Assembly: GCA_031282535.1 (NCBI GenBank)
Contig: JAITDM010000164.1
Coordinates: 1 to 8,405 of the forward strand
Length of the DNA stretch: 8,405 nucleotides
Source of the DNA: Oscillospiraceae bacterium
GTDB lineage: Bacteria > Bacillota > Clostridia > Oscillospirales > UBA929
Direction of reading: 5' to 3'
The notes beneath the pieces are model-generated. The model saw only the letters and a program-made list of their open reading frames with translations. It had not been told where the DNA came from and did no database searches. The number at the start of each line of letters is the position of its first letter. The first letter of the stretch is position 1. Below, piece after piece: positions 1 to 5,634 of this stretch. The position numbers and the translations under genes are program-made.

Positions 1-683
1 TCGGCGGCGCGCTCCGTGCGGCCGCCGGAGATCGCGTGAAACACCGCCTGGATGGGCTGCGCGTCGTAGACGAGAATCTGGGCGTCTGTGTCGAGGATCG
101 CGTTTGTCACGGCGTCGGCGGCGCGCGCCGCGCCGTCGCCCCAGCGGGCCAGCGCCTCCGCCCGGGGGAGATAGGCCTGACAGTGCGCGAAGTTGTCGCA
201 GATGTCGGCCCCCTTGTGCGCCGCGGGCGCGCCCTGCGCGCCGCGCGCCGCGCGCTGTTTCGCCACCGCGTTTGTCCGGGCCGCCACGGCCTGCGCGCGC
301 AAAGCCTCCCCGGGGAAGTCGGCCGGCATCTCGGCCGCCAAAACGCCGAACAGATACGCCGCCAGGCTCATCTCCTGCACCGCGTCCCCCACCAGGACGC
401 GGATCATGTACGTTTCGTCGCCGCCGGGCGCCGCCGGGTCGGCGGACAGCGGGGCGGGCGCCGCCGCCCGGTCATCCCCGCCGTCCGGGCCGTCGGCGGG
501 CGCCGAAACGCCGGAGGGAAGAGGGGGCCCGGCCGGGTCCGCGTACGCGTCCGCCCCGGTCGGGCGCGGGTCGGGCACCTGGAGGGTCCCGGTCTCCGCC
601 GGCGCCCCCCGGCCGGCCGCGAGAAGCGGCAGCAGGAACAGCGCCAATGTCAGCGCCGTGGTCAGCGCGAAAAAACGTCTCAT
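1..683 (-). CDS. spoIID: Stage II sporulation protein D (SpoIID), partial, C-terminus outside window
   Basis: SpoIID is a membrane-anchored lytic transglycosylase. It degrades peptidoglycan stripped of stem peptides during forespore engulfment, acting with SpoIIP and SpoIIM in the mother cell. Translation gives 227 complete codons from the ATG at 683. A short basic start and a hydrophobic segment at about residues 4-23 form the membrane anchor. A Pro/Ala/Gly/Asp-rich linker of low complexity (about 25-90) follows, then the SpoIID domain. In that domain I see the AAEMP motif with the probable catalytic Glu118, the following EALRAQAVAARTNA block, and ADICDNFAHCQAYL, where Cys162 and His167 have the spacing of the zinc ligands known from Clostridioides difficile SpoIID. 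FHAISGGRTE appears near the window edge. Family members are about 340 residues, so roughly one third is missing. A weak AAAAGG lies 9 nt before the ATG. The gene is divergent from citrate synthase. A sigma-E promoter is expected from family knowledge, but I could not identify one convincingly. Domain assignment is secure. Confidence 0.93.
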   Translation of the reverse strand, partial: MRRFFALTTALTLALFLLPLLAAGRGAPAETGTLQVPDPRPTGADAYADPAGPPLPSGVSAPADGPDGGDDRAAAPAPLSADPAAPGGDETYMIRVLVGDAVQEMSLAAYLFGVLAAEMPADFPGEALRAQAVAARTNAVAKQRAARGAQGAPAAHKGADICDNFAHCQAYLPRAEALARWGDGAARAADAVTNAILDTDAQILVYDAQPIQAVFHAISGGRTERAA

Positions 684-733
684 AGTCACACGCCTTTTTG
701 CAAGTTTTATGGGTTGTCCTTTCATTTTGGAGG

Positions 734-762
734 TTGACAGCAGATTTGCCTTGCGATATACT
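734..762 (+). promoter_or_regulatory. Sigma-A type promoter for citrate synthase
   Basis: A perfect -35 TTGACA (734-739) and a -10 TATACT (757-762) are separated by exactly 17 bp. Transcription would start near 769 and run through a leader of about 200 nt before the citrate synthase start. The leader (769-966) is GC-rich with several short self-complementary GCGCC/GGCGC runs. I recognise no known riboswitch or T-box in it. The promoter lies within the presumed upstream region of the divergent spoIID gene, so the two could influence each other. Confidence 0.8.
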
Positions 763-966
763 AGAAGCAATACCAGAGAGAAACAACGGCGCCGCGCCGG
801 GTACAGAGCCGCGCGGGGCGCCCGCACGGAGCCGGACAGAAGCAGATATGTGAAATATACAATTTGCCTTCCTTCAATTTCAGAGGGCGCTGGGGCGCGG
901 CGCCGGCGCGGTCGCATCACCGGCCGGACAGTCAATCGGGAAGACAGAGAGAGGGGGGGACCCGCA

Positions 967-2328
967 TTGGATTTTTTGAGTCAAGAGATGCGCACGTTTA
1001 TCATGAGTGTATGCGATTCCTACACGCGGTATAACCGGATCGACCCCGGGCACTATGAAAACCAACATGTGAAACGCGGCCTGCGCAACGCGGACGGCAC
1101 CGGCGTGCTGGCCGGCATCACGAAGATCGGCAGCGTGCAAGGCTACATCATGCAGGACGGGGAGCGGGAGCCGGCCGACGGCAGGCTCTACTACCGGGGG
1201 ATCGACATCGTCGACCTTGTCGAAGGCTTCAGCAGCGAGGACCGCCTGGGCTTTGAGGAGACCTGTTACCTGCTGCTCTTCGGCTACCTGCCCACCCGCG
1301 CGCAGCTCGGGGCGTTTGCGGCCCTGCTGGAGGAGGCGCGCACGCTCCCGGACCACTTCATGGAGGATATGATCTTCAAGGCGCCCAGCCCCGACGTGAT
1401 GAACAAGCTGGCGCGCGCCATTTTGGCGCTCTACTCCTACGACATGGAGCCGGAGAACCGCGAACTGCCCAACGTGATGCGGCAGAGCCTCGAACTCATC
1501 GCCCGCGTGCCGTTGCTCGTGGCCCACGCCTACTCGGTCAAGCGCCACTACTACGACCACGAGAGCCTGGTGGTCCACCACCCGAAGAAGGGGCTCTCCA
1601 TCGCGGAGAATTTTCTGCACGGCGTGCGCCCGGACGGGCAGTTCTCGCCCGAGGAGGCGAGTCTGCTCGACATCTGCATGGTGCTTCATGCCGAGCACGG
1701 CGGCGGCAACAACTCGGCCTTTGCCTGCCGCGTGCTGACATCCTCGGGTACGGACACCTACGCGGCGCTCTCGGCGGCCGTGGGCAGCCTGAAGGGCCAC
1801 CGGCACGGCGGCGCCAACGCCAAGGTCATGGAGATGTTCTCCCACATCCGCGCCGGGGTGAAGGACTGGAAGGACGACGACGAGATCGCCGCCTTCCTGG
1901 CCCGCCTGATCCGCCGGGAGGCGGGCGACGGCAGCGGCCTCATCTACGGCATGGGCCACGCCGTGTACACGCTCTCGGACCCGCGGGCCGTCATCTTGAA
2001 ACGCTTTGCCAAGAAACTGGCGGCGAAGAGCGGCATGCTGGAGGAATTTTTGCTCATGGAGGCCGTGGAGCGGATCACCCCGCGCGTCTTCGCGGAGGTG
2101 AAGGGGGACACCAAGGTCATCTCGGCCAACGTGGACATGTACTCCGGCCTCGTGTACCAGATGCTCGACATCCCCGAGGCGCTGTATACGCCGATCTTTG
2201 CCATCGCCCGCACCGTGGGCTGGTGCTCGCACCGCATCGAGGAGCTCGTGAGCGGCGGCCGCATCATCCGCCCGGCCTATCGGTCGGTGGTCTCCCGCAA
2301 GTCCTATGTGCCGCTGGAAGAGCGCTGA
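967..2328 (+). CDS. Citrate synthase (clostridial citrate/2-methylcitrate synthase type)
   Basis: Cytoplasmic enzyme that condenses acetyl-CoA with oxaloacetate to citrate, the entry to the TCA branch and glutamate synthesis. Some relatives use propionyl-CoA. The product is 453 residues from TTG at 967, which follows a strong purine-rich site (AGGGGGG, 952-958) at good spacing. ATG codons at 988 and 1003 have poor sites, so TTG is preferred. Family blocks include VKRGLRNADGTGVLAG near the N-terminus, YYRGIDI, HAEHGGGNNS, SLKGHRHGGAN, and GMGHAVYTLSDPR, which fits the citrate synthase signature. ANVDMYSG follows. By alignment with known enzymes the catalytic triad should be His244, His331 and Asp390, all present. 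The open frame continues upstream to 193, but that extension is antisense to spoIID and is not coding. The gene is monocistronic: its own promoter lies at 734-762 and a strong terminator immediately follows. I cannot separate citrate from methylcitrate synthase activity by sequence alone. Confidence 0.95.
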   Translation: MDFLSQEMRTFIMSVCDSYTRYNRIDPGHYENQHVKRGLRNADGTGVLAGITKIGSVQGYIMQDGEREPADGRLYYRGIDIVDLVEGFSSEDRLGFEETCYLLLFGYLPTRAQLGAFAALLEEARTLPDHFMEDMIFKAPSPDVMNKLARAILALYSYDMEPENRELPNVMRQSLELIARVPLLVAHAYSVKRHYYDHESLVVHHPKKGLSIAENFLHGVRPDGQFSPEEASLLDICMVLHAEHGGGNNSAFACRVLTSSGTDTYAALSAAVGSLKGHRHGGANAKVMEMFSHIRAGVKDWKDDDEIAAFLARLIRREAGDGSGLIYGMGHAVYTLSDPRAVILKRFAKKLAAKSGMLEEFLLMEAVERITPRVFAEVKGDTKVISANVDMYSGLVYQMLDIPEALYTPIFAIARTVGWCSHRIEELVSGGRIIRPAYRSVVSRKSYVPLEER

Positions 2329-2341
2329 CGCGCGATGACAG

Positions 2342-2390
2342 GGCCCGCCCCCAAAAAACACAGGTTTTTTTGGGGGCGGGCCTTGATTTT
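2342..2390 (+). terminator. Rho-independent terminator after citrate synthase
   Basis: A perfect 17-bp stem (2342-2358 with 2366-2382; GGCCCGCCCCC then six A on the left arm) encloses a 7-nt loop. It is followed by TTGATTTTT. It begins 13 nt after the citrate synthase stop. The A-run in the left arm and T-run in the right arm mean it could also work on the other strand. Its 3' end overlaps the -35 element of the next promoter. Confidence 0.9.
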
Positions 2391-2411
2391 TCCACTCGGA
2401 TTCAGTACAAT
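2383..2411 (+). promoter_or_regulatory. Sigma-A type promoter for the ferredoxin gene
   Basis: TTGATT (2383-2388) and TACAAT (2406-2411) are separated by 17 bp. The -35 hexamer sits in the T-tail of the upstream terminator, so termination of one unit and initiation of the next are packed together. The predicted transcript start near 2418 leaves a leader of about 100 nt before the ferredoxin start, in which I see no recognised element. Confidence 0.65.
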
Positions 2412-2517
2412 GGAGACAGCCTTCGAGGGGCGGCGGCGCGAGATTTTTGCAAAGCGTTCAGATCAGGCCGGCGCCGGCGTCCCGGGCAACGATTTTACGA
2501 CAGGACGGAGGAATTTT

Positions 2518-2688
2518 GTGGCGTATCATATCGACGAGGAGTGCATCAGCTGCGGCGCCTGCGAGTCGGAGTGCATCGTAAACTGCATCTCGGCGGGCGA
2601 CAGCAAGTATGTCATCGACGAGGAAGCCTGCGTGGAGTGCGGCGCCTGTGCCGAGGTGTGCCCGGTGGGCGCGCCGAAAGTGAAGTAA
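2518..2688 (+). CDS. Small 2[4Fe-4S] ferredoxin, bacterial type
   Basis: Predicted soluble low-potential electron carrier of 56 residues, the usual size for clostridial ferredoxins. The start is GTG at 2518, preceded by GGAGG at 2507-2511 with a 6-nt gap. The open frame continues upstream to 2335, but that part overlaps the terminator and promoter. The two cluster motifs are CISCGACESEC (Cys9, 12, 15, 19) and CVECGACAEVCP (Cys38, 41, 44, 48). The chain ends VGAPKVK, as in classical clostridial ferredoxins. The first motif is odd: Cys19 is followed by Ile rather than the near-invariant Pro, and an extra Cys lies at position 23 (CIVNC). All eight ligand cysteines are still present, so two clusters are expected. 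The partner enzyme cannot be told from the neighbours. Transcription probably stops at the hairpin at 2706-2734. Confidence 0.93.
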   Translation: MAYHIDEECISCGACESECIVNCISAGDSKYVIDEEACVECGACAEVCPVGAPKVK

Positions 2689-2691
2689 CCC

Positions 2692-3369
2692 ATGGAAAAC
2701 ACGAAAGGGGCGGCTGTGTCCGCCCCTGTTTTTTGTACCCAGACGGAGAGGATCGGCCCGTTTACCCTGTACCGGCCGCCGGCGCAGTTCCCCCTCGGGA
2801 CAGACAGCGTGCGCCTGGCCGGCTGGGCCGCGCCGCGGGCGGACGAACGCGTCTGCGACCTCGGCTGCGGCACGGGCGCGCTCGCGCTGCTGTTGCTGGC
2901 GCGGCAGCCGCGCCTCACGGTGGACGGGGTGGAGATCGACCCGGAGGCCTGCGCTTGGGCGCGCGCCGGGGTCCTGCGCTCGGCGCTCACAGACCGCGTC
3001 CGCATCCATGAGGGCGACTGGGCGGAGATCCGGCGTCTGCTGCCCGCGGGCGGGCACACGCTGGTCGTCTGCAATCCGCCCTATCATGTCCGGGGGCGCG
3101 GCCGGCCCGCGCGGGCGCACACGGCGGCCCGCGCGGCGGACGCCGGCGTACCCGCAAGGGTGTGCGCCGCGGCCTCGTGGGTGTTGCAAAACGGGGGCCG
3201 TCTGGCCCTGTGCTGCCCGGCCGACCGGCTGACCGACTGGATGACGGCGGCGCGCGCGGCGCGTCTGGAGCCCAAACGGCTGCACCTGATCGGCCGGCCT
3301 GTCCGCCTGGCGCTGTTGGAAGCCCGCAAACACGCCGGGGCGGGGCTCGGGATCACCACGGAGGACTGA
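2692..3369 (+). CDS. SAM-dependent methyltransferase, TrmN6/YfiC-like
   Basis: Class I Rossmann-fold methyltransferase of 225 residues if started at ATG 2692. Motif I is DLGCGTG (56-62). An acidic motif EIDPEA (81-86) probably binds the SAM ribose, and Asp109 lies in EGDW. NPPY (128-131) is the hallmark of enzymes that methylate exocyclic amino nitrogens of bases. The preceding FPLGTDSVRLAGWA resembles the N-terminal block of the tRNA1(Val) adenine-37 N6-methyltransferase family (E. coli YfiC is about 245 residues). That role is the best guess, not proven. ATG 2692 is 3 nt after the ferredoxin stop and has no convincing ribosome site. GTG 2716, in frame, has AAAGGGG (2704-2710) 5 nt upstream and would give 217 residues, but it lies in the loop of a terminator hairpin whose left arm holds that ribosome site. 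The N-terminus is therefore uncertain. Convergent with the Hpt gene, 51 nt away. Confidence 0.85.
   Translation: MENTKGAAVSAPVFCTQTERIGPFTLYRPPAQFPLGTDSVRLAGWAAPRADERVCDLGCGTGALALLLLARQPRLTVDGVEIDPEACAWARAGVLRSALTDRVRIHEGDWAEIRRLLPAGGHTLVVCNPPYHVRGRGRPARAHTAARAADAGVPARVCAAASWVLQNGGRLALCCPADRLTDWMTAARAARLEPKRLHLIGRPVRLALLEARKHAGAGLGITTED
2706..2734 (+). terminator. Terminator hairpin after ferredoxin, inside methyltransferase codons
   Basis: A perfect 8-bp stem (AGGGGCGG 2706-2713 with CCGCCCCT 2720-2727), a 6-nt loop, one G, then six T (2729-2734). This is a standard intrinsic terminator placed 18 nt after the ferredoxin stop. It falls within codons 5-15 of the methyltransferase frame as read from ATG 2692, so it may act as an attenuator for that gene. 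Confidence 0.8.
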
Positions 3370-3420
3370 CCGGGCGCCTCTCGTCGCCCAAAGGATCCAT
3401 CGGCCGGCGGCGCCGGCGTT

Positions 3421-4044
3421 TCAGAGCGACGGATGCACCTCCAGAAAAGCCTCCAATTCCGTCTGTACCTGGTCGTAACTGAAGTCGGCCACCAGTGCGC
3501 CGAGCTGCTGGACAAAATCCCCGTGCGCCTGATAGTCGAAGGCCGTCAGCGCCGTCATGGCTTGGCCCATCGCGGTGATGTCATACTGCGAGGCGGCCTC
3601 AAGAAGCGCCAGGAGCGTGCGGCCGTCCGGCGCGGGCTGCAGCGTCTTCGGCGGTGCGTCGGGCTTGGCGCCCTCCACCTCCGCCAGGCAGGCGGACAGC
3701 CGCGCGAGCAGATCCTCCGCCTCGGCGAGGAAGATGTCGTGGACGGCCGCGACGCCGGCGCGGTCGCCCGCCTTGGAGGCGATCTCCAGCGCCTCCGCCT
3801 TCTTGCCCAGCGAGTCGGCCCCGATGCCGTAGCAGCTTCCTTTGATGCCGTGCACCAGCACGGTGTAACTCCGGAGGGTCGGTTCGGCTTGGCGGAGGTC
3901 GGAGAGAGCGTGCGGTACGTGTTCAAGGAAGGAGCGCAGGACCTGCAGATACGTGTCCAGGCGGCCGCCAAAGCGGTTCAGCCCGCCCGCCACGTCGATG
4001 CCGTCGATGCGCAGGCGCGCCGCTTCGTCGTTGTCACTGTTCAT
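3421..4044 (-). CDS. Histidine phosphotransfer (Hpt) domain protein
   Basis: Predicted cytoplasmic phosphorelay intermediate of 207 residues, passing phosphoryl groups between receiver domains. The start ATG at 4044 has GAGG 7 nt upstream. The N-terminal Hpt four-helix domain (about 10-125) opens with IDGIDVAGGLNRFGG, typical of Hpt modules. It carries the phosphorylation motif VHGIKGSCYGIG, with His65 as the likely acceptor. A Pro-rich linker (about 126-142) leads to a second helical segment (143-203) with LLEAASQYDITAMGQAMTALTAFDY. That segment resembles tails found after receiver or Hpt domains of clostridial hybrid kinases. There is no kinase ATPase or receiver domain in the protein. It is the second gene of a pair after the FIST gene (81-nt gap). 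The divergent REC-HD-GYP protein is an obvious candidate partner, by inference from position. Confidence 0.85.
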   Translation of the reverse strand: MNSDNDEAARLRIDGIDVAGGLNRFGGRLDTYLQVLRSFLEHVPHALSDLRQAEPTLRSYTVLVHGIKGSCYGIGADSLGKKAEALEIASKAGDRAGVAAVHDIFLAEAEDLLARLSACLAEVEGAKPDAPPKTLQPAPDGRTLLALLEAASQYDITAMGQAMTALTAFDYQAHGDFVQQLGALVADFSYDQVQTELEAFLEVHPSL

Positions 4045-4080
4045 ACCAGTACCTCGTCACAGTTGGGGGCCGCGCCTCGG

Positions 4081-4097
4081 CGCTGCCTCCGGCAGCG
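4081..4097 (-). other. Short hairpin between FIST and Hpt genes
   Basis: A perfect 7-bp inverted repeat CGCTGCC / GGCAGCG with a 3-nt loop lies in the 81-nt gap between the two minus-strand genes. It has no T-run after it in the direction of transcription, so it is not a standard terminator. It might set the relative mRNA level or stability of the two cistrons. Function not shown. Confidence 0.35.
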
Positions 4098-4125
4098 TCG
4101 AGCACGGAGGCCGCGGCGGCGCCCA

Positions 4126-5301
4126 TTATAAAATACAGATGGCCACGGAGATGTTTTGCAAGTTGTTGATCTTCCGGCCGTCCGGCAGCGTCGCCGGCAC
4201 GATCTCCCCGCCGGAGTAGATGAAGTGATAGGGGCAGACCCCCGAGAGGAGCTCCGTCACGCACTCGTGTTCCACCATGTTGTTGACGCCGAGGGACCAG
4301 TAGCGCGCCGCGCAGGAGTAGATCAGCATCCCCCGGCCCCGGGCCTGCGCCAGCGCGTCGTTCAGGATGGACCGCACCGTGCTCACGACCTCGTCCGGGC
4401 CCACGTTGGCGACGCCCAGCGTGGCGTTGACCGGGACGCCGCCGCCGCACGCCACATAGCCCTCGGGCGTCGCGGCGACGCCGGCGCGGATCAGCTGGAT
4501 GCCGTCCCGGGTCTCCATCACGAGCGAGATGGTCTCAAAGCTCGACACGGCGCCGTTTTCCGCGAGCCCGATCGATTCGAGATAGCGGACTGCGGGCATG
4601 TTGTTTACGGTCTGCATGATGTTGTGGTCCGCGGATGTGATGACGGCCTTCTGCCGCAGGATGTGCTCCTCCATCGTGATGTTGTGTTTCTCCAGCGTGG
4701 CGATGCTGAGAAAGATCGGCTCCGCCGGGCCCATCACGGCCACCAGGGCCAGCGCGTTTTTCCAGTGTTCTTCATTCAGCAGGGTGTACACCTCGTGGTT
4801 GCCGATGTCGTTGGAGATGGAGACGGCGCCGAAGACGGGCCGGTTGCCCGACGCGGCGTCCAGCTGTTTGAGGAATTCGTCGCCGCTGATGGAGGCGATA
4901 AAGGGGACAAAGGTGATCAGCAGGGCGGGTGTTTCGCTTTGCCCCGCCAGCAGGCGTTTGTAGAGGACCTCCACCTCGTCCTCCAGCGTGTCCCCGACCG
5001 GCGTGGTGACCCCGCACAGGAAGGATACCTCGTCGCTGGCCAGCACGGTCAGGGTCAGGACGAGCGGACCCATGACGCCCGGCACCGCCATGCTGATCGA
5101 CGTACAGCCCACCAGGTCGAAGGAAAGATGTTCGCGCAGCGCCTTCACAACGCCCAGCTTCAAAAAGTCGGGGTGGCAGTGTACGATCCCCACGCGGTGG
5201 CGCGGGAGGGTGTCCTCGGGTGGGAGCTGCGACAAAATTTCCTCGGTCGCGGTGGCCGCATCGTCGATCTCCTCTGTGAAAGCCGTAAATAATTTGATCA
5301 T
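4126..5301 (-). CDS. FIST-domain (FIST_N/FIST_C) sensory protein
   Basis: FIST proteins are predicted intracellular sensors of small ligands, possibly amino acids, usually found with or fused to signal-transduction modules. The product is 391 residues from ATG 5301. An in-frame ATG at 5316 exists, but AGAGGTGA lies between the two and is well spaced for 5301, so 5301 is chosen. The N-terminal FIST domain (about 20-215) includes the GCTS turn (65-68) and the block VFGAVSISND. The C-terminal domain (about 225-390) includes IYSCAARYWSLG (residues about 327-338) and YSGGEIVPA (about 362-370), both characteristic of FIST_C, and ends QNISVAICIL. There are no transmembrane segments or signal peptide, so it should be cytoplasmic. 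No catalytic or DNA-binding domain is visible. It is transcribed with the Hpt gene from the promoter at 5352-5380 and is divergent from the REC-HD-GYP gene. Ligand unknown. Confidence 0.87.
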   Translation of the reverse strand: MIKLFTAFTEEIDDAATATEEILSQLPPEDTLPRHRVGIVHCHPDFLKLGVVKALREHLSFDLVGCTSISMAVPGVMGPLVLTLTVLASDEVSFLCGVTTPVGDTLEDEVEVLYKRLLAGQSETPALLITFVPFIASISGDEFLKQLDAASGNRPVFGAVSISNDIGNHEVYTLLNEEHWKNALALVAVMGPAEPIFLSIATLEKHNITMEEHILRQKAVITSADHNIMQTVNNMPAVRYLESIGLAENGAVSSFETISLVMETRDGIQLIRAGVAATPEGYVACGGGVPVNATLGVANVGPDEVVSTVRSILNDALAQARGRGMLIYSCAARYWSLGVNNMVEHECVTELLSGVCPYHFIYSGGEIVPATLPDGRKINNLQNISVAICIL

Positions 5302-5332
5302 GTGCTCACCTCTCATACTCGCGCGTTGTTCG

Positions 5333-5396
5333 CGCGTATTTGACCCATTTCATTGTACATCGCGTATCTTGAGATCGCAAGAAGACAAAATACGCG
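5333..5396. promoter_or_regulatory. Repeated CGCGTAT motifs, possible operator in divergent promoter region
   Basis: CGCGTAT occurs at 5333-5339 and 5361-5367 as direct copies, and inverted as ATACGCG at 5390-5396. The start-to-start spacings are 28 and 29 bp. The last two copies form an interrupted dyad around the -35 element of the FIST promoter, with an inner CTTG (5368-5371) / CAAG (5378-5381) dyad. Near-regular spacing over promoter DNA suggests a regulator binding site. No regulator can be named and no DNA-binding protein is encoded in the window. Confidence 0.4.
5352..5380 (-). promoter_or_regulatory. Sigma-A type promoter for FIST-Hpt operon
   Basis: Read on the minus strand, TTGCGA (5380-5375) and TACAAT (5357-5352) are separated by 17 bp. 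The predicted start is about 45 nt upstream of the FIST start codon. It is arranged back to back with the plus-strand promoter at 5430-5458, leaving about 50 bp between the two -35 elements. CGCGTAT repeats surround it. Confidence 0.65.
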
Positions 5397-5429
5397 GCCG
5401 GGGAGCGCGGGAAAGCGACATCAGGCCCA

Positions 5430-5458
5430 TTGACTTTTGGTGGGAAATCGTTTACAAT
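5430..5458 (+). promoter_or_regulatory. Sigma-A type promoter for the REC-HD-GYP gene
   Basis: TTGACT (5430-5435) and TACAAT (5453-5458) are separated by 17 bp, giving a predicted start near 5465 and a leader of about 170 nt. The leader holds two mini-ORFs with ribosome sites and a bulged hairpin (AGGCT 5591-5595 with AGCCT 5615-5619, inner ACGGC 5596-5600 with GCCGT 5606-5610) just before the true ribosome site. I could not match the leader to a known riboswitch. Confidence 0.75.
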
Positions 5459-5491
5459 CAAGCTATGGTTACAACGGAACAGGAGTAAATG

Positions 5492-5521
5492 ATGGAAAAA
5501 AAGTTCCTCTTGATTGCCTGA
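5492..5521 (+). other. Mini-ORF 1 in the HD-GYP leader (9 codons)
   Basis: ATG 5492 follows a clear AGGAG (5481-5485) at 6-nt spacing and encodes MEKKFLLIA before TGA. This is one of the best ribosome sites in the window, yet the frame is only nine codons and differs from that of the downstream gene. It could be a leader peptide or a decayed gene start. Whether it is translated is unknown. Confidence 0.3.
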
Positions 5522-5576
5522 AAAATATCAATGCGTGTAGAAACAGGCGAGAAAGAAAACTAGAAAGAGGAATTTT

Positions 5577-5612
5577 TTGGATAAAATTGGAGGCTACGGC
5601 CCTGTGCCGTGA
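5577..5612 (+). other. Mini-ORF 2 in the HD-GYP leader (11 codons)
   Basis: TTG 5577 is preceded by AAGAGG (5565-5570) at 6-nt spacing and would encode MDKIGGYGPVP, then TGA at 5610-5612. It overlaps the left part of the leader hairpin and ends 22 nt before the regulator start. Translation through it could change folding near the regulator ribosome site. It may be chance or the remnant of a small gene. Confidence 0.25.
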
Positions 5613-5634
5613 CAAGCCTGGAGAGGGGCGGACT

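Noticed and set aside
700..760. Sigma-E promoter for spoIID on the minus strand
   Set aside because: CATAAAAC is a partial -10 match close to the start codon, but no -35 element lies at the right distance. Left unannotated although one is expected biologically.
834..863. Possible sigma-E type promoter (TATACAAT at 856-863) before citrate synthase
   Set aside because: The -10 resembles the sigma-E element, but the region 15 bp upstream does not match a sigma-E -35.
193..966. Upstream extension of the citrate synthase frame giving a 711-residue protein
   Set aside because: The extension is antisense to spoIID and crosses the promoter. Family similarity begins only after about 988. The high GC content keeps non-coding frames open.
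880..2361. Long minus-strand frame opposite citrate synthase (493 codons)
   Set aside because: Its translation is rich in His, Val, Arg and Gly with no family motif. It is the antisense shadow of a clearly conserved gene.
3370..3420. Terminator between the convergent methyltransferase and Hpt genes
   Set aside because: There are short GC self-complementary runs (GGGCG/CGCCC and GCCGG/CCGGC) but no stem longer than about 5 bp followed by a T-run on either strand.
4156..5292. Long plus-strand frame opposite the FIST gene (378 codons)
   Set aside because: Low-complexity Arg/Gly/Asp/His-rich antisense shadow. The opposite strand carries recognisable FIST motifs and a good ribosome site.
5521..5630. 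Cyclic-di-GMP riboswitch in the HD-GYP leader
   Set aside because: The bulged hairpin drew attention because of the gene's role, but the conserved GEMM-I or class II core sequences are not present.
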